64,000 nucleotides of DNA, taken from Parasphingopyxis algicola (GTDB lineage: Bacteria > Pseudomonadota > Alphaproteobacteria > Sphingomonadales > Sphingomonadaceae). Shown piece after piece: positions 55,303 through 64,000 of the stretch. Numbering within the stretch: position 1 is the first letter of the stretch; each line of letters opens with the position of its first letter. The DNA lies in contig NZ_CP051131.1 in NCBI RefSeq assembly GCF_013378075.1, positions 248,001 through 312,000 of the forward strand, written 5' to 3'. The position numbers were made by a program, and so were the translations under genes. The notes beneath the pieces are model-generated. The model searched no databases. It saw only the letters and a program-made list of their open reading frames with translations, and was not told the DNA's origin.

Positions 55303-55767
55303 CTATGATCCGACCAGCGCGTCGATCGCGCCCTGCAGGATAAAGCCCGCAGCCGCCGCATCCACGCGCTCCGCGCGCTTCTTGCGCGTGACATCCGCCT
55401 CGATCATCGCGCGTTCGACGGCCTGGGTGGACCAGCGTTCGTCCCAGAGCAGGATGGGGAGGTCGAGCGCCTGGTCGAGATTGCGCGCAAAGGCGCGGGT
55501 GGACTGGGTTTGCGGGCTATCCGTACCGTCGAGATTGAGGGGGAGGCCGATCACGAGGCCGGCGACCTGCTGTTCGGCGAAGATCGTTCGCAGCCGCTCA
55601 AGATCCTTCGAGAATTTGCTCCGCTTCACTGTCTCCGCTGCGCTGGCGAAGGTCCATCCGGCATCGCAGAGCGCCACCCCGATCGTCTTGCTGCCGACAT
55701 CGAGCCCGGCGAGCCGCCCGCCATCGGGCAGGGCGTCGCGGAATCCGGCGGCGCCGTCGGCGATCAT
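55303..55767 (-). CDS. ruvX: Holliday junction resolvase-like protein RuvX (YqgF)
   Basis: A 154-residue RNase H-fold protein. [14 protein letters not shown] (first Asp) opens the fold, [15 protein letters not shown] continues it, and the E in [10 protein letters not shown] and D in [11 protein letters not shown] complete the acidic active site. YqgF proteins act in 16S rRNA 5'-end processing or junction resolution. Its ATG overlaps the stop of the DUF3089 gene by four bases. Confidence 0.94.
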   Translation of the reverse strand: MIADGAAGFRDALPDGGRLAGLDVGSKTIGVALCDAGWTFASAAETVKRSKFSKDLERLRTIFAEQQVAGLVIGLPLNLDGTDSPQTQSTRAFARNLDQALDLPILLWDERWSTQAVERAMIEADVTRKKRAERVDAAAAGFILQGAIDALVGS

Positions 55768-56921
55768 CGCGCGGCCCGGTAGGCGGCGACCCGCCGCTCC
55801 ACATCGGCGCGCAAATTGCTCCAGAAGAGCAGGAAGTCGAAGACGTGGAAATTGTTGCCGGGGAGCACATAGCGGCCGAATTGCTCGGGCGGCTGGCCGA
55901 CCAGCAACAGGCCCTGTTCGTCGCAGCGCGCCGGGACAAGGCCGGGCGCAAGGCTTGCATCGTTCATTTCGTCATTCGGAACGATCGCGCCGAGATTGGC
56001 GTCCGCGGCCGCCGCTTCGCCGTCCGCGCTGCCGCTCAGCGGGTTGACGCAGAGCATGGCGGTGTCGCGGCGCGGCGCGCCCGTATAGCCGGTGCTCTCG
56101 TCGTAGATGCGCGTGATCTGGTTGGGATCGGCGGGCTCCGCGAAGCTCTGGAAGGCGACGATGCAACGGCTGGCGTTGGCGTCTTCGCACGCCGGCAGGG
56201 GCAGGGCCGGCAGGTCCGCCTCGACCGAGATCGGCCAGCCGATCACATAGGCCGCCGCGATCCGGTTTGCGAGCGGCGTCCCGGCGATGCGCTCGTGGAG
56301 CAAGGTCGTCAGGTGCAGGCTGCCCTGGCTGTGCCCGGCGATGACGAAGGGCTGGTCCGCGCCGATCTCGGACAGGAAATAGTCGAACGCCGCGTCCACG
56401 TCCTGATAGGCGAAGCGCAGTGCGACCTCGGCATTGCGATGGTTGGTCAGGAAGGCGCCGACCACGGCCTGGCGGTAAAGCGGCGCCCAGATATCGCCGA
56501 TCTCGTTGAAGACGCTCGCCTGGCTGGCGGCGAACAGCTGCTGGCGTTCGAGCGCGGCCGGGCTCCGCAGCGGCGCGTTCCAGCGGTCGCGGTCGAGATA
56601 GGTGGTCGGGAGAACATAGAAGACCGGGATTCGGTCCCCTTCGTCATTGGCGTTCTCCTCGGGGACGATCTCGTCGGCGTCGTAGTCGACATAATTGTCG
56701 GGCAGCCAGTCGCTCGGCGGATTCTCGATATCGGGCCGGGCCAGCCACATGGCGCGGTTGGCATAGGCGCTGTCCTCCACCTCTTCGAGCATCTCGATGG
56801 TCTCGCCGGGGACGAGCGCCATCTCGAGCAGTTCGTCCTGGAACAGCGTCCAGGCGATCCCGGCGAGCAGGACCAGCACGATGACGATCGCGATCAGATA
56901 GAGGAAGATACGGGCGGCCAT
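55764..56921 (-). CDS. DUF3089 family protein (alpha/beta hydrolase-like)
   Basis: A 385-residue protein with one N-terminal membrane helix (residues about 5-28) and an exported alpha/beta-hydrolase-like domain. The nucleophile elbow is GHSQGS (Ser near residue 200). The DUF3089 pattern is visible in [20 protein letters not shown] and [20 protein letters not shown]. Probably an anchored periplasmic esterase or lipase-like enzyme; substrate unknown. It is cotranscribed with ruvX (ATGA overlap) and divergent from gatC. Confidence 0.88.
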   Translation of the reverse strand: MAARIFLYLIAIVIVLVLLAGIAWTLFQDELLEMALVPGETIEMLEEVEDSAYANRAMWLARPDIENPPSDWLPDNYVDYDADEIVPEENANDEGDRIPVFYVLPTTYLDRDRWNAPLRSPAALERQQLFAASQASVFNEIGDIWAPLYRQAVVGAFLTNHRNAEVALRFAYQDVDAAFDYFLSEIGADQPFVIAGHSQGSLHLTTLLHERIAGTPLANRIAAAYVIGWPISVEADLPALPLPACEDANASRCIVAFQSFAEPADPNQITRIYDESTGYTGAPRRDTAMLCVNPLSGSADGEAAAADANLGAIVPNDEMNDASLAPGLVPARCDEQGLLLVGQPPEQFGRYVLPGNNFHVFDFLLFWSNLRADVERRVAAYRAAR

Positions 56922-57045
56922 GAATGCACTCTTTATCGGTCAGCCGCGCGCCATAGGACAAGCTGTGCGAAAGGCCAACGGCAGAGCGCCGAACATGCGT
57001 TATACGCGCTTGCGGGAAAGGCAGGGCGATGCTAGCCGCGCGGCC

Positions 57046-57333
57046 ATGTCCGTCGATACCGAAACCGTGCTCCGCATCGCGAGCCTCGCCCGCATTGCGA
57101 TGAGCGAAGAACAGGCCGAGCGCCTCAAGCCCGAACTCAACAATATCCTCGGCTGGGTCGAGCAGCTGGGCGAAGTCGATACGTCCGGCGTCGAACCGCT
57201 GGCGGTCGTCATCGAGAACCATACCCGGATGCGCGAGGATGTGGTGACCGACGGCGACAAGCGCGACGATATCCTCGCCAATGCGCCGGTCGCCGAACAC
57301 GGCTTTTTCGCCGTGCCGAAGGTGATCGAATAG
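57046..57333 (+). CDS. gatC: Asp-tRNA(Asn)/Glu-tRNA(Gln) amidotransferase subunit C
   Basis: A 95-residue GatC. The family core [20 protein letters not shown], then [21 protein letters not shown], is intact. It stabilises the GatA-GatB complex that amidates mischarged Glu-tRNA(Gln) and Asp-tRNA(Asn). The ATG at 57046 fits; in-frame extension to 56920 is rejected as non-conserved. First gene of the gatC-gatA-gatB run, whose spacers carry hairpin repeats. Confidence 0.95.
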   Translation: MSVDTETVLRIASLARIAMSEEQAERLKPELNNILGWVEQLGEVDTSGVEPLAVVIENHTRMREDVVTDGDKRDDILANAPVAEHGFFAVPKVIE

Positions 57334-57355
57334 TGATGCAGATTGTCCATCCTGT

Positions 57356-57447
57356 CGTCATTGCGAGCGTAGCGAAGCAATCCAGATCCGCATGCGCCGT
57401 CGCCAACCGCCCTGGATTGCTTCGTCGCTTCGCTCCTCGCAATGACG
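57356..57447. repeat. intergenic inverted repeat between gatC and gatA
   Basis: Arms starting at 57356 (CGTCATTGCGAGCG) and ending at 57447 (the reverse, CGCAATGACG) differ only by a few bases. Each arm folds into a hairpin (CGTCA, TTGC ... GCAA, TCCAG), so it belongs to the CGTCA...TCCA family. Confidence 0.85.
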
Positions 57448-57457
57448 GAGCCAACGC

Positions 57458-58939
57458 ATGACCGACATTACCGATCTGGGCGTTGCGGACATCCGCGACG
57501 GGTTCCGCGGCGGGGCGTTTTCCGCGCGCGAAGTGGCCGATGCGTTCAATGACGCGGTTGCCGGCGCCGAGGCGCTCAACTGCTTCATCGTGACGACGCC
57601 CGAAAAGGCCGTTGAGGCGGCGGAAGAAGCGGATCGCGCGCTTGCTGCGGGCGATGCCGGACCGCTTTCTGGCGTGCCGCTCGGCATCAAGGACCTGTTC
57701 TGCACCGACGGCGTTCAGTCGACCGCGGGAAGCCATATCCTCGAAGGTTTCGTGCCGCCCTACGAGTCCACAGTTTCCGGCAATCTGCTGGGTGCGGGCG
57801 CGGGGATGCTCGGCAAGCTCAATATGGACCAGTTCGCGATGGGCTCGTCCAACGAGACCAGCTATTTCGGCAATGTGGTTTCGCCGTGGAAACGCAATGA
57901 CGGCGGCAACACGCCGATGTCGCCGGGCGGATCCTCGGGCGGCACGTCCTCGGCGATCGCCGCGCATATCGTGCCCGCCGCGACGGGTACCGATACGGGC
58001 GGCTCGATCCGCCAGCCCGCCGCCTTCACCGGCATTTGCGGGATGAAGCCGACCTATGGCCGCTGCTCGCGCTACGGGATGGTCGCCTTCGCCTCGTCGC
58101 TGGACCAGGCCGGCCCGATGGCGCGCAGCGTAAAGGATTGCGCGATCCTGCTCGAAGCGATGGCGGGCCATGATCCCAAGGACTCCACATCGCTCGATGA
58201 GCCGGTGCCCAATTGGGAAGCGGGCCTGAGCAGCGATCTGACCGGCAAGAAGATCGGCATCCCGAAGGAATATCGCGTCGACGATATGCCCGGGGAAATC
58301 GATGCGCTGTGGAAACAGGGTGTCGAATGGATGCGCGATGCGGGCGCGGAGATCGTCGACGTCTCGCTGCCGCACACCAGATACGCGCTGCCGGCCTATT
58401 ACATCATCGCGCCGGCCGAGGCCTCGGCCAATCTCGCGCGCTATGACGGCGTGCGCTACGGCCTGCGCAAGCTGCCCGAGGGCGCGAACCTGCAGGAAAT
58501 GTACGCCGCGACGCGGGCCGCCGGTTTCGGCGACGAAGTGAAACGCCGCATCATGATCGGCACCTACGTACTGAGCGCCGGTTTCTATGACGCCTATTAC
58601 ACGCAGGCGGCGAAGGTCCGGACCCTGATCGCGCAGGATTTCGACCGGGCCTGGGAAAGCTGCGATTATCTGCTGACGCCGACCGCGCCGAGCGCTGCGT
58701 TCGGGCTCGGCGATCTGAGCGACGATCCGATCGCCATGTACCTCAATGACGTGTTCACTGTGCCGAGCTCGCTGGCCGGACTGCCTGCGATCGCCGTTCC
58801 CGGCGGGCTCGATCATCAGGGCCTACCGCTCGGCCTGCAGGTGATCGGCAAAGCGCTGGACGAGCAGGGAGTGATGAATGCCGGGCTGGCGCTCGAGGAG
58901 CGGGCCGGATTCACCCATCGTGCGGAGAAATGGTGGTGA
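57458..58939 (+). CDS. gatA: Asp-tRNA(Asn)/Glu-tRNA(Gln) amidotransferase subunit A
   Basis: A 493-residue amidase-signature enzyme. The catalytic triad is Lys78 (GIKDLFC), cis-Ser about 160 ([10 protein letters not shown]) and Ser183 ([13 protein letters not shown]), all intact, so glutaminase activity is expected. It releases ammonia to GatB. Start ATG 57458 lies ten bases after the repeat, so the repeat forms almost the whole 5' spacer. gatB follows after an 105-bp repeat-containing gap. Confidence 0.95.
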   Translation: MTDITDLGVADIRDGFRGGAFSAREVADAFNDAVAGAEALNCFIVTTPEKAVEAAEEADRALAAGDAGPLSGVPLGIKDLFCTDGVQSTAGSHILEGFVPPYESTVSGNLLGAGAGMLGKLNMDQFAMGSSNETSYFGNVVSPWKRNDGGNTPMSPGGSSGGTSSAIAAHIVPAATGTDTGGSIRQPAAFTGICGMKPTYGRCSRYGMVAFASSLDQAGPMARSVKDCAILLEAMAGHDPKDSTSLDEPVPNWEAGLSSDLTGKKIGIPKEYRVDDMPGEIDALWKQGVEWMRDAGAEIVDVSLPHTRYALPAYYIIAPAEASANLARYDGVRYGLRKLPEGANLQEMYAATRAAGFGDEVKRRIMIGTYVLSAGFYDAYYTQAAKVRTLIAQDFDRAWESCDYLLTPTAPSAAFGLGDLSDDPIAMYLNDVFTVPSSLAGLPAIAVPGGLDHQGLPLGLQVIGKALDEQGVMNAGLALEERAGFTHRAEKWW

Positions 58940-58958
58940 GACGGACTTTCACGACATC

Positions 58959-59036
58959 CGCTCACCCTGAGCTTGTCGAAGGGTCGTACTTTTCTTTTGC
59001 TAGAAGGGCAGGGCTTCGACAGGCTCAGCCCGAACG
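58959..59036. repeat. intergenic inverted repeat between gatA and gatB
   Basis: The left arm (CTCACCCTGAGCTTGTCGAA) and right arm (TTCGACAGGCTCAGCCCGAA) are largely complementary around an A/T-rich middle. It is similar in plan to the CGTCA...CTTG...TCCA repeats nearby, with a CTTG-like core. Confidence 0.7.
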
Positions 59037-59044
59037 GAATGTGA

Positions 59045-60541
59045 ATGTCTGACTATCGAATCCAAGGCGCCACCGGCGACTGGGAGGTCGTGATCGGCCT
59101 CGAGGTCCATGCGCAGATCACGTCCAACGCCAAGCTGTTTTCCGGCGCGTCTACGGAATTCGGTAACGAGCCCAATTGTAACGTGTCGCTCGTCGATGCG
59201 GCGATGCCGGGGATGTTGCCGGTCGTGAACGGCGAGTGCCTGCGCCAGGCCGTGCGGACGGGGCTCGCGCTCAATGCGCAGATCAACCGCTGGTCGCGCT
59301 TCGACCGCAAGAATTATTTCTACGCCGACCTGCCGCAGGGCTATCAGATTTCGCAGCTTTTCCACCCGATCGTCGGCGAGGGCGAGATCGAAGTGTCGCT
59401 CGACGAAAAGGACCCCGAGGGAACGGTCAAGACGATCGGCATCGAGCGCATCCATGTCGAACAGGATGCCGGCAAGCTGATGCACGACCAGCATCCCACC
59501 ATGTCATATGTCGATTTGAACCGATCGGGCGTGGCTCTGATGGAAATCGTCTCGCGGCCGGACATGCGATCGCCTGCCGAAGCAGGGGCTTATGTCCGGA
59601 AGTTGAGATCGATTCTCCGCTATGTCGGCTCGTGCGACGGCAATATGGAGCAGGGCTCGATGCGCGCCGACGTGAACGTCTCCGTGCGCAAGGTTGGTGA
59701 AGATTTCGGCACCCGGACCGAGACGAAAAACGTCAATTCGATCCGCTTCATCCAGCAGGTGGTCGAGACCGAGGCGCGCCGCCAGGTCGATCTGATCGAG
59801 GATGGCGGGACGGTGGTGCAGGAAACCCGGCTGTTCGATCCGGACAAGGGCGAAACCCGCTCGATGCGCTCCAAGGAAGATGCGCATGACTATCGTTACT
59901 TCCCGGACCCGGATTTGCTGCCGATCGAGCTCTCCGAGGAATTTGTCGAAGAAGCGCGTGCGAGCCTGCCCGAACTGCCCGACGCCAAGCGGCATCGCTA
60001 CGAAAAGGAGCTGGAACTCAGCGCCTACAACGCCGCCGTGCTGACCGCCGAGGCGGAGACGGCGCGCTGGTTCGAGGCATTGCTCGCCGAAAGCGCCAAG
60101 AAGCAGGGCAAGCCCGAGGCGGATGTCGCCAAGGCCGCGTCCAACTGGCTGATTTCGGACCTGTTCGGCGGACTCAACAAGGCCGGCGTGTCGCTCGAGA
60201 AATCGCCGATCAGCGCGGCGCAGGGCGCCGAACTGCTGGCGCTCGTCGCCGATGGCACGCTCTCCGGCCCGCTCGCCAAACAGGTGTTCGAGATCATGTT
60301 CGAGACCGGCGACGATCCGGAAAAGATCGTCGAGGAGAAGGGGCTCAAACAGACGTCCGACACCGGCGAGATCGAAAAGGTCATCGCCGAGGTGCTCGAA
60401 GAGAATGCCGACAAGGTCGAGGAATATCGCGGCGGCAAGGACAAGCTGTTCGGCTTCTTCGTCGGCCAGACGATGAAGGCGATGGGCGGCAAGGCGAATC
60501 CCAAGGTCGTCAACGAGCTGTTGAGGAAGGCGCTGGGCTGA
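59045..60541 (+). CDS. gatB: Asp-tRNA(Asn)/Glu-tRNA(Gln) amidotransferase subunit B
   Basis: A 498-residue GatB. The N-terminal [20 protein letters not shown] and [19 protein letters not shown] cover the kinase-like catalytic region, which phosphorylates the tRNA-bound Glu or Asp. The C-terminal helical domain (residues about 330-498) with the YqeY/tail fold ends [16 protein letters not shown]. Together with gatCA it replaces glutaminyl- and asparaginyl-tRNA synthetases. A repeat lies directly after the stop. Confidence 0.95.
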   Translation: MSDYRIQGATGDWEVVIGLEVHAQITSNAKLFSGASTEFGNEPNCNVSLVDAAMPGMLPVVNGECLRQAVRTGLALNAQINRWSRFDRKNYFYADLPQGYQISQLFHPIVGEGEIEVSLDEKDPEGTVKTIGIERIHVEQDAGKLMHDQHPTMSYVDLNRSGVALMEIVSRPDMRSPAEAGAYVRKLRSILRYVGSCDGNMEQGSMRADVNVSVRKVGEDFGTRTETKNVNSIRFIQQVVETEARRQVDLIEDGGTVVQETRLFDPDKGETRSMRSKEDAHDYRYFPDPDLLPIELSEEFVEEARASLPELPDAKRHRYEKELELSAYNAAVLTAEAETARWFEALLAESAKKQGKPEADVAKAASNWLISDLFGGLNKAGVSLEKSPISAAQGAELLALVADGTLSGPLAKQVFEIMFETGDDPEKIVEEKGLKQTSDTGEIEKVIAEVLEENADKVEEYRGGKDKLFGFFVGQTMKAMGGKANPKVVNELLRKALG

Positions 60542-60547
60542 TAACCT

Positions 60548-60638
60548 CGTCATGCTGAACTTGTTTCAGCATCCACCTGTCATCATGCGATGACCGTGTT
60601 TGTGGAGCAGTGGACCCTGAAACAAGTTCAGGGTGACG
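60548..60638. repeat. intergenic inverted repeat after gatB
   Basis: Arms 60548-60576 and 60610-60638 (29 bases each) are near-complementary with four mismatches. Each arm is a hairpin with a CTTG loop, and the stems differ from each other in a compensated way (see findings). Confidence 0.85.
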
Positions 60639-60661
60639 ATTTTCGTTAAATTCGCGAGTCC

Positions 60662-61462
60662 TTAGAAAAACGGCTGGTTCGCGGGATCGTCCGGATCGAC
60701 GGGCGTGTGGATGCCACATTCGGTCTTGTCCCAGCCGCGCCAACGGCCCGCGCGCGGATCTTCGCCCGGCTTGACCTTGCTGGTGCAGGGCGCGCAGCCA
60801 ACCGAGAGATAGCCTTCGGCCTCGAGCGGGTGGCGGGGCAGGTCATGCTCTTCGAAATAGGCGTCGAGATCGGCCTTCACCCAGTCGCCGAGCGGATTGA
60901 GCTTCAGGCGACCGTCTTCCACTTCGAAGCGCGCGATATTCTCGCGAGTCACCGACTGAAATGCCTTGCGGCCCGAGATCCAGGCATCGAGCCCTTCCTT
61001 GGCGCGGGCCAGCGGTTCGACCTTGCGGATCGCACAACAGCCGTCGGGATCGAACGACCAGCGCAGTTCATTCTCGTCCTTCTCGGCGAGAACCTCGGGA
61101 TCGGGAGTCACGACGGATGCGTTTTTGATGCCGAACGCCTCGATCAGGGTTTCGCGATAGTCGAGCGTTTCGGGAAACATCTTCAGCGTGTCGACAAAGA
61201 CGACCGGAATCGCGGGATCGGCCTTGGCGACGAGATGCAGCAGCACCGCGCTTTCCGTACCGAAGGAGGAGACGACCGCTATTTCGCCGAGCTCGTCTTC
61301 CGCGAATAGCGCGCGCAGCATGGTCTGCGCGTCGACGCCCTCGAACCGCGCGTTCAGCGCGTCGGCATCGGCCTGCGTATAACGTGGGCGCGCATCGATC
61401 ATGTCGAGTGCGCGGGCGGCGTTACTGGCCATGTCGTCTGCTCCAGATTGGTCTGCGGTCAT
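60662..61462 (-). CDS. cysH: phosphoadenylyl-/adenylyl-sulfate reductase
   Basis: A 266-residue assimilatory reductase that reduces activated sulfate to sulfite. CC in GCCAIRKVEPL and C-x2-C in GCAPCTSK are the iron-sulfur cysteines diagnostic of the APS-reducing type, and the catalytic Cys is in WDKTECGIH. The start ATG 61462 overlaps the upstream DUF934 gene by 41 bases, so a longer start is not plausible. Part of the SUMT-DUF2849-cysI-DUF934-cysH operon. Confidence 0.94.
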   Translation of the reverse strand: MTADQSGADDMASNAARALDMIDARPRYTQADADALNARFEGVDAQTMLRALFAEDELGEIAVVSSFGTESAVLLHLVAKADPAIPVVFVDTLKMFPETLDYRETLIEAFGIKNASVVTPDPEVLAEKDENELRWSFDPDGCCAIRKVEPLARAKEGLDAWISGRKAFQSVTRENIARFEVEDGRLKLNPLGDWVKADLDAYFEEHDLPRHPLEAEGYLSVGCAPCTSKVKPGEDPRAGRWRGWDKTECGIHTPVDPDDPANQPFF

Positions 61463-61850
61463 CGGCTGCCTCCTGGTACACGTTACTCCAGCGCGAAAGC
61501 GCGGTTTCCGTATCTGCGGGATCGAGCGGTTTTTCGGGTGCGAAACTGTCGAATCCGCACCGCCGCATGAACGCAAGCTGATCGACAAGCACATCGCCCT
61601 GCGCGCGCAGTTCGCCTGTATAGCCATGTTCGCGCAATATCCGGGCGGCAGAATAGCCGCGCCCGTCGCCGAAAACGGAAAAGCCGATCTCGATCAGGGC
61701 GAGCCGGTCGAGATAGGGGATGAGCTGGCGCGCATCCTCGCCATCCTCGAGCCGCACCGCGGTCGCGTTGGACTGATCGAGGAATCCATCGAGCGTCACG
61801 GCCGGCTCTTCATGCGGCTCGTCGTCGCGGAAGCGCAGGACATCAGCCAT
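61422..61850 (-). CDS. DUF934 family protein
   Basis: A 142-residue protein of DUF934, regularly found in sulfite-reduction operons of alphaproteobacteria. Residues IGFSVFGDGRGYSAARILREHGYTGELRAQGDVLVDQL form its recognisable core. Probably an accessory factor for sulfite reductase or its Fe-S/siroheme supply; no activity is established. It overlaps cysI by eight bases and cysH by 41 bases. Confidence 0.88.
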   Translation of the reverse strand: MADVLRFRDDEPHEEPAVTLDGFLDQSNATAVRLEDGEDARQLIPYLDRLALIEIGFSVFGDGRGYSAARILREHGYTGELRAQGDVLVDQLAFMRRCGFDSFAPEKPLDPADTETALSRWSNVYQEAADDRRPIWSRRHGQ

Positions 61851-63477
61851 AAAGCGCCTCCTTGAACGGCTCCATGCCGAGCCGGCGATAGGTATCGACG
61901 AAGCGTTCGCCGTCCTCGCGCGCCTCGACATAGACGTCGGTGACCTTCTCGATCGCATCGACGATCCCGTCCTCATCGAAACCCGGGCCCGTGATCTTGG
62001 CAAGACTCACATCCTCCGCCCCCGATCCGCCGAGCAGCAGCTGGTAATTCTCGACGCCTTTCCGGTCGACGCCCAGGATACCGATATGGCCGGCGTGATG
62101 ATGGCCGCAGGCATTGATGCAGCCCGAAATCTTGAGCTTGAGCTCGCCCAGCTCCTTCTGCCGGTCGATATCGGCGAAGCGCTTGGCGATCTTCTGCGCC
62201 ACGGGAATCGAGCGCGCATTGGCGAGGCTGCAATAATCGAGCCCCGGGCAGGCGATAATATCGCTGATCAGGTCGAGATTGGGGCTGGCGAGATCGGCCT
62301 CGACGAGCGCCTGCCAGAGCGCATGGAGATCCTGCTTCCGGACATGCGGAAGAACGATGTTCTGCGCATGCGTCACCCGGCATTCGTCGAAGCTGTAGCG
62401 TTCGGTGAGATCGGCCATCACTTCCATCTGCGCGGCGCTCGCATCGCCCGGGATGCCGCCGACCGGCTTCAGGCTGATCGTCGCGATCGCATAGCCGGGC
62501 TGTTTGTGCGCGCTGACATTCTGGTCGAGCCAGACCGCGAAATCGGGATCGGAGCGGTCGATGTCGTCGCTGAGCCCGGTCTCGAAAGCGGGGTCCTCGA
62601 AATGCGAGAGGATGCGCTCGAGTTCGGCGGCCGGTGCGTCGATATTCTGACCCTGGAGGTGGGTGAACTCCTCCTCGACTTCCTCGATGAACTTCTCCGC
62701 GCCCATCTCGTGGACGAGGATCTTGATCCGCGCCTTGTACTTGTTGTCGCGGCGTCCGTAGCGATTGTAGACGCGCATGATCGCCTCGGCATAGCTGACC
62801 AGCTCGCCGATCGGTACGAAATCGCGGATCAGCGGGGCGATCATCGGGGTCCGGCCCATGCCGCCGCCCGCATAATAGCGCGCGCCGATTTCGCCATCCT
62901 CGTTCTTGACGATCTGGATGCCGATGTCGTGGAGGCGCATCGCGGCGCGATCCTCGTCGGACGCGATGACGGCGAACTTGAACTTGCGCGGCAGGAACGA
63001 GAATTCCGGGTGGAAGCTCGACCATTGGCGCAGAAGCTCTGCATAGGGGCGGGGATCGGCGACCTCGTCGGCTGCCGCGCCCGCAAACTGGTCCGAGCTG
63101 ATATTGCGGATGCAATTGCCGCTGGTCTGGATCGCGTGCATTTCGACCGAGGCGAGATCGGCGAGCAGGTCCGGCGTCTCTTCCAGCTTGATCCAGTTAT
63201 ACTGGATATTCTGCCGGGTCGTGAAATGCCCGTAATCGCGGTCGTACTTGCGCGCGATATGGGCGAGCATCCGCATCTGTGCGCTCGACAACGTGCCATA
63301 GGGAATGGCGACGCGCAGCATATAGGCGTGCAGCTGCAGATAGAGGCCGTTCATCAGCCTGAGCGGCTTGAACTGGTCCTCGGTAAGCTTGCCGGCGAGG
63401 CGGCGCTCCACCTGGTCGCGAAACTCCGCGACGCGCGTGTCGACCATCTCCTGGTCGTAGGAATCATATTTATACAT
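61843..63477 (-). CDS. cysI: nitrite/sulfite reductase (sulfite reductase hemoprotein)
   Basis: A 544-residue siroheme [4Fe-4S] reductase. The cluster motifs are CPGLDYCSLANARS and ISGCINACGHHHAG, both intact. Duplicated ferredoxin-like and siroheme-binding halves are visible (residues about 60-160 and 310-400). The gene context (cysH, DUF2849, SUMT, DUF934) favours sulfite over nitrite as substrate. The ATG at 63477 begins MYKYDSYDQEMVD. It follows DUF2849 with one intervening base. Confidence 0.93.
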   Translation of the reverse strand: MYKYDSYDQEMVDTRVAEFRDQVERRLAGKLTEDQFKPLRLMNGLYLQLHAYMLRVAIPYGTLSSAQMRMLAHIARKYDRDYGHFTTRQNIQYNWIKLEETPDLLADLASVEMHAIQTSGNCIRNISSDQFAGAAADEVADPRPYAELLRQWSSFHPEFSFLPRKFKFAVIASDEDRAAMRLHDIGIQIVKNEDGEIGARYYAGGGMGRTPMIAPLIRDFVPIGELVSYAEAIMRVYNRYGRRDNKYKARIKILVHEMGAEKFIEEVEEEFTHLQGQNIDAPAAELERILSHFEDPAFETGLSDDIDRSDPDFAVWLDQNVSAHKQPGYAIATISLKPVGGIPGDASAAQMEVMADLTERYSFDECRVTHAQNIVLPHVRKQDLHALWQALVEADLASPNLDLISDIIACPGLDYCSLANARSIPVAQKIAKRFADIDRQKELGELKLKISGCINACGHHHAGHIGILGVDRKGVENYQLLLGGSGAEDVSLAKITGPGFDEDGIVDAIEKVTDVYVEAREDGERFVDTYRRLGMEPFKEALYG

Positions 63478-63478
63478 G

Positions 63479-63775
63479 TCAGATTACCCAGTTTCCGGCA
63501 GCCGGATCCGGCGGCGCGATTTTGAGATCGGGGCGGACCGTGGGGCCGGTCGCGCGGACCTTTTCCTTGATATGGACGGGCAGGATGCCGTCGTCCGTGC
63601 GTTCGGCATCGACCAGATAGCAATCGTTGACGGCGCGCTTCGCGATCTCGCGCGCCATCACGTCCGGCGCATTGTCATGCAATTCGGCTGCGTCGGACAC
63701 ATGACGGGACCAGTCATAGCCGGTCCACCAGACGACATCGCCGGTCTTGAGGTCGTTGCCGGTCAGGATCTTCAT
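63479..63775 (-). CDS. DUF2849 family protein
   Basis: A 98-residue protein of DUF2849, a family found almost only beside cysG/cobA and cysI in alphaproteobacteria. The visible core is KTGDVVWWTGYDWSRHVSDAAE. No catalytic residue is assigned. Its start overlaps the upstream SUMT stop by four bases, so expression is coupled to siroheme synthesis. Confidence 0.88.
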   Translation of the reverse strand: MKILTGNDLKTGDVVWWTGYDWSRHVSDAAELHDNAPDVMAREIAKRAVNDCYLVDAERTDDGILPVHIKEKVRATGPTVRPDLKIAPPDPAAGNWVI

Positions 63776-64000
63776 GCCAATTTCTCCGCATTCTCGGCCA
63801 GCGCGACCAGCCGATCCTCGGCCAGCGACCGGTCGACCACTTCGCCGACGATGATTACGGCCGGGCTCGCGACCCGCTCCCGCTCGACGAGCCCGCCGAG
63901 ATCGGCTAGCAGGCTGCGCATCGCCCGGGCACCGGGAAGCGTCGCGCGTTCCACGATCGCGACCGGCATGGACGGCGAAACGCCATCGGAGATCAGCTTG
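63772..64000 (-). CDS. uroporphyrinogen-III C-methyltransferase, C-terminal part (runs off the window)
   Basis: The visible 75 residues (KLISDGVSPSMPVAIVERATL ... ASPAVIIVGEVVDRSLAEDR) end the SUMT domain; the VAIVERAT and PAVIIVGEVV segments are conserved in CobA/CysG. The enzyme supplies precorrin-2 for siroheme used by cysI. Whether it is stand-alone CobA or a CysG fusion is not visible. The stop overlaps DUF2849 (ATGA). Confidence 0.88.
   Translation of the reverse strand, partial: KLISDGVSPSMPVAIVERATLPGARAMRSLLADLGGLVERERVASPAVIIVGEVVDRSLAEDRLVALAENAEKLA

Overview
The window looks like chromosomal DNA of an alphaproteobacterium of the order Sphingomonadales. The evidence is high G+C coding sequence, an RcdA/DUF1465 gene, DksA with a degenerate zinc finger, two small YdcH-like genes, DUF2849 and DUF934 inside the sulfite-reduction operon, and RpoH/ROSE-type heat-shock control. 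No genus is claimed. Most of the window is ordinary core metabolism, and I see no prophage, insertion sequence with a transposase, or CRISPR array.

Layout. 1-1784: 5' part of an acyl-CoA dehydrogenase and its phosphotransferase-like partner. 1876-6709: fatty-acid operon fabD, fabG, acpP, fabF, mltG, with a GxxExxY gene bounded by a perfect 25-bp inverted repeat inserted between fabD and fabG. 6713-10928: argC, an NlpC/P60 protein, a MarR-type regulator and an M17 peptidase. 11-18 kb: a lipoprotein, rimO, a K+ channel with an RCK domain, an NlpD-like degenerate LytM protein, surE and serS. 18.4-27.2 kb: stress and surface genes, including a Ser-rich PEP-CTERM-like protein, dksA, a small heat-shock gene with a ROSE-like thermometer, rcdA, and a Flp-type prepilin with a Gly/Ser tail. 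27.4-29.6 kb: an MFS transporter, an A/T-richer gap with a broken nucleotidyltransferase, and tRNA-Lys(CTT). 29.7-35.3 kb: mreB, mreC, mreD, mrdA, rodA, the cell-elongation operon, divergent from mutL. 37.3-42.1 kb: a RipA-like membrane protein, a MOSC protein, leuA with a leucine leader peptide, BLUF, YHS and I78 proteins. 42.2-47.8 kb: ilvB, ilvN, a small membrane protein, ilvC, miaA and serB. 47.8-52.4 kb: a PilZ-like protein and a divergent SPOR cluster with an orphan ParA. 52.4-60.5 kb: pyrB with a probably inactive pyrC-like gene, ruvX, and gatC, gatA, gatB. 60.7-64.0 kb: cysH, DUF934, cysI, DUF2849 and the 3' part of a SUMT gene.

Branched-chain amino-acid synthesis (ilvBN, ilvC, leuA), sulfate assimilation (cysH, cysI, siroheme methylation) and envelope growth (mre-mrd, mltG, NlpD-like, NlpC/P60, SPOR proteins) dominate the gene content. 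The most informative non-coding signals are the GxxExxY inverted repeat, the heat-shock leader, the leuA attenuator, and two families of intergenic hairpin repeats whose stems change in a compensated way.
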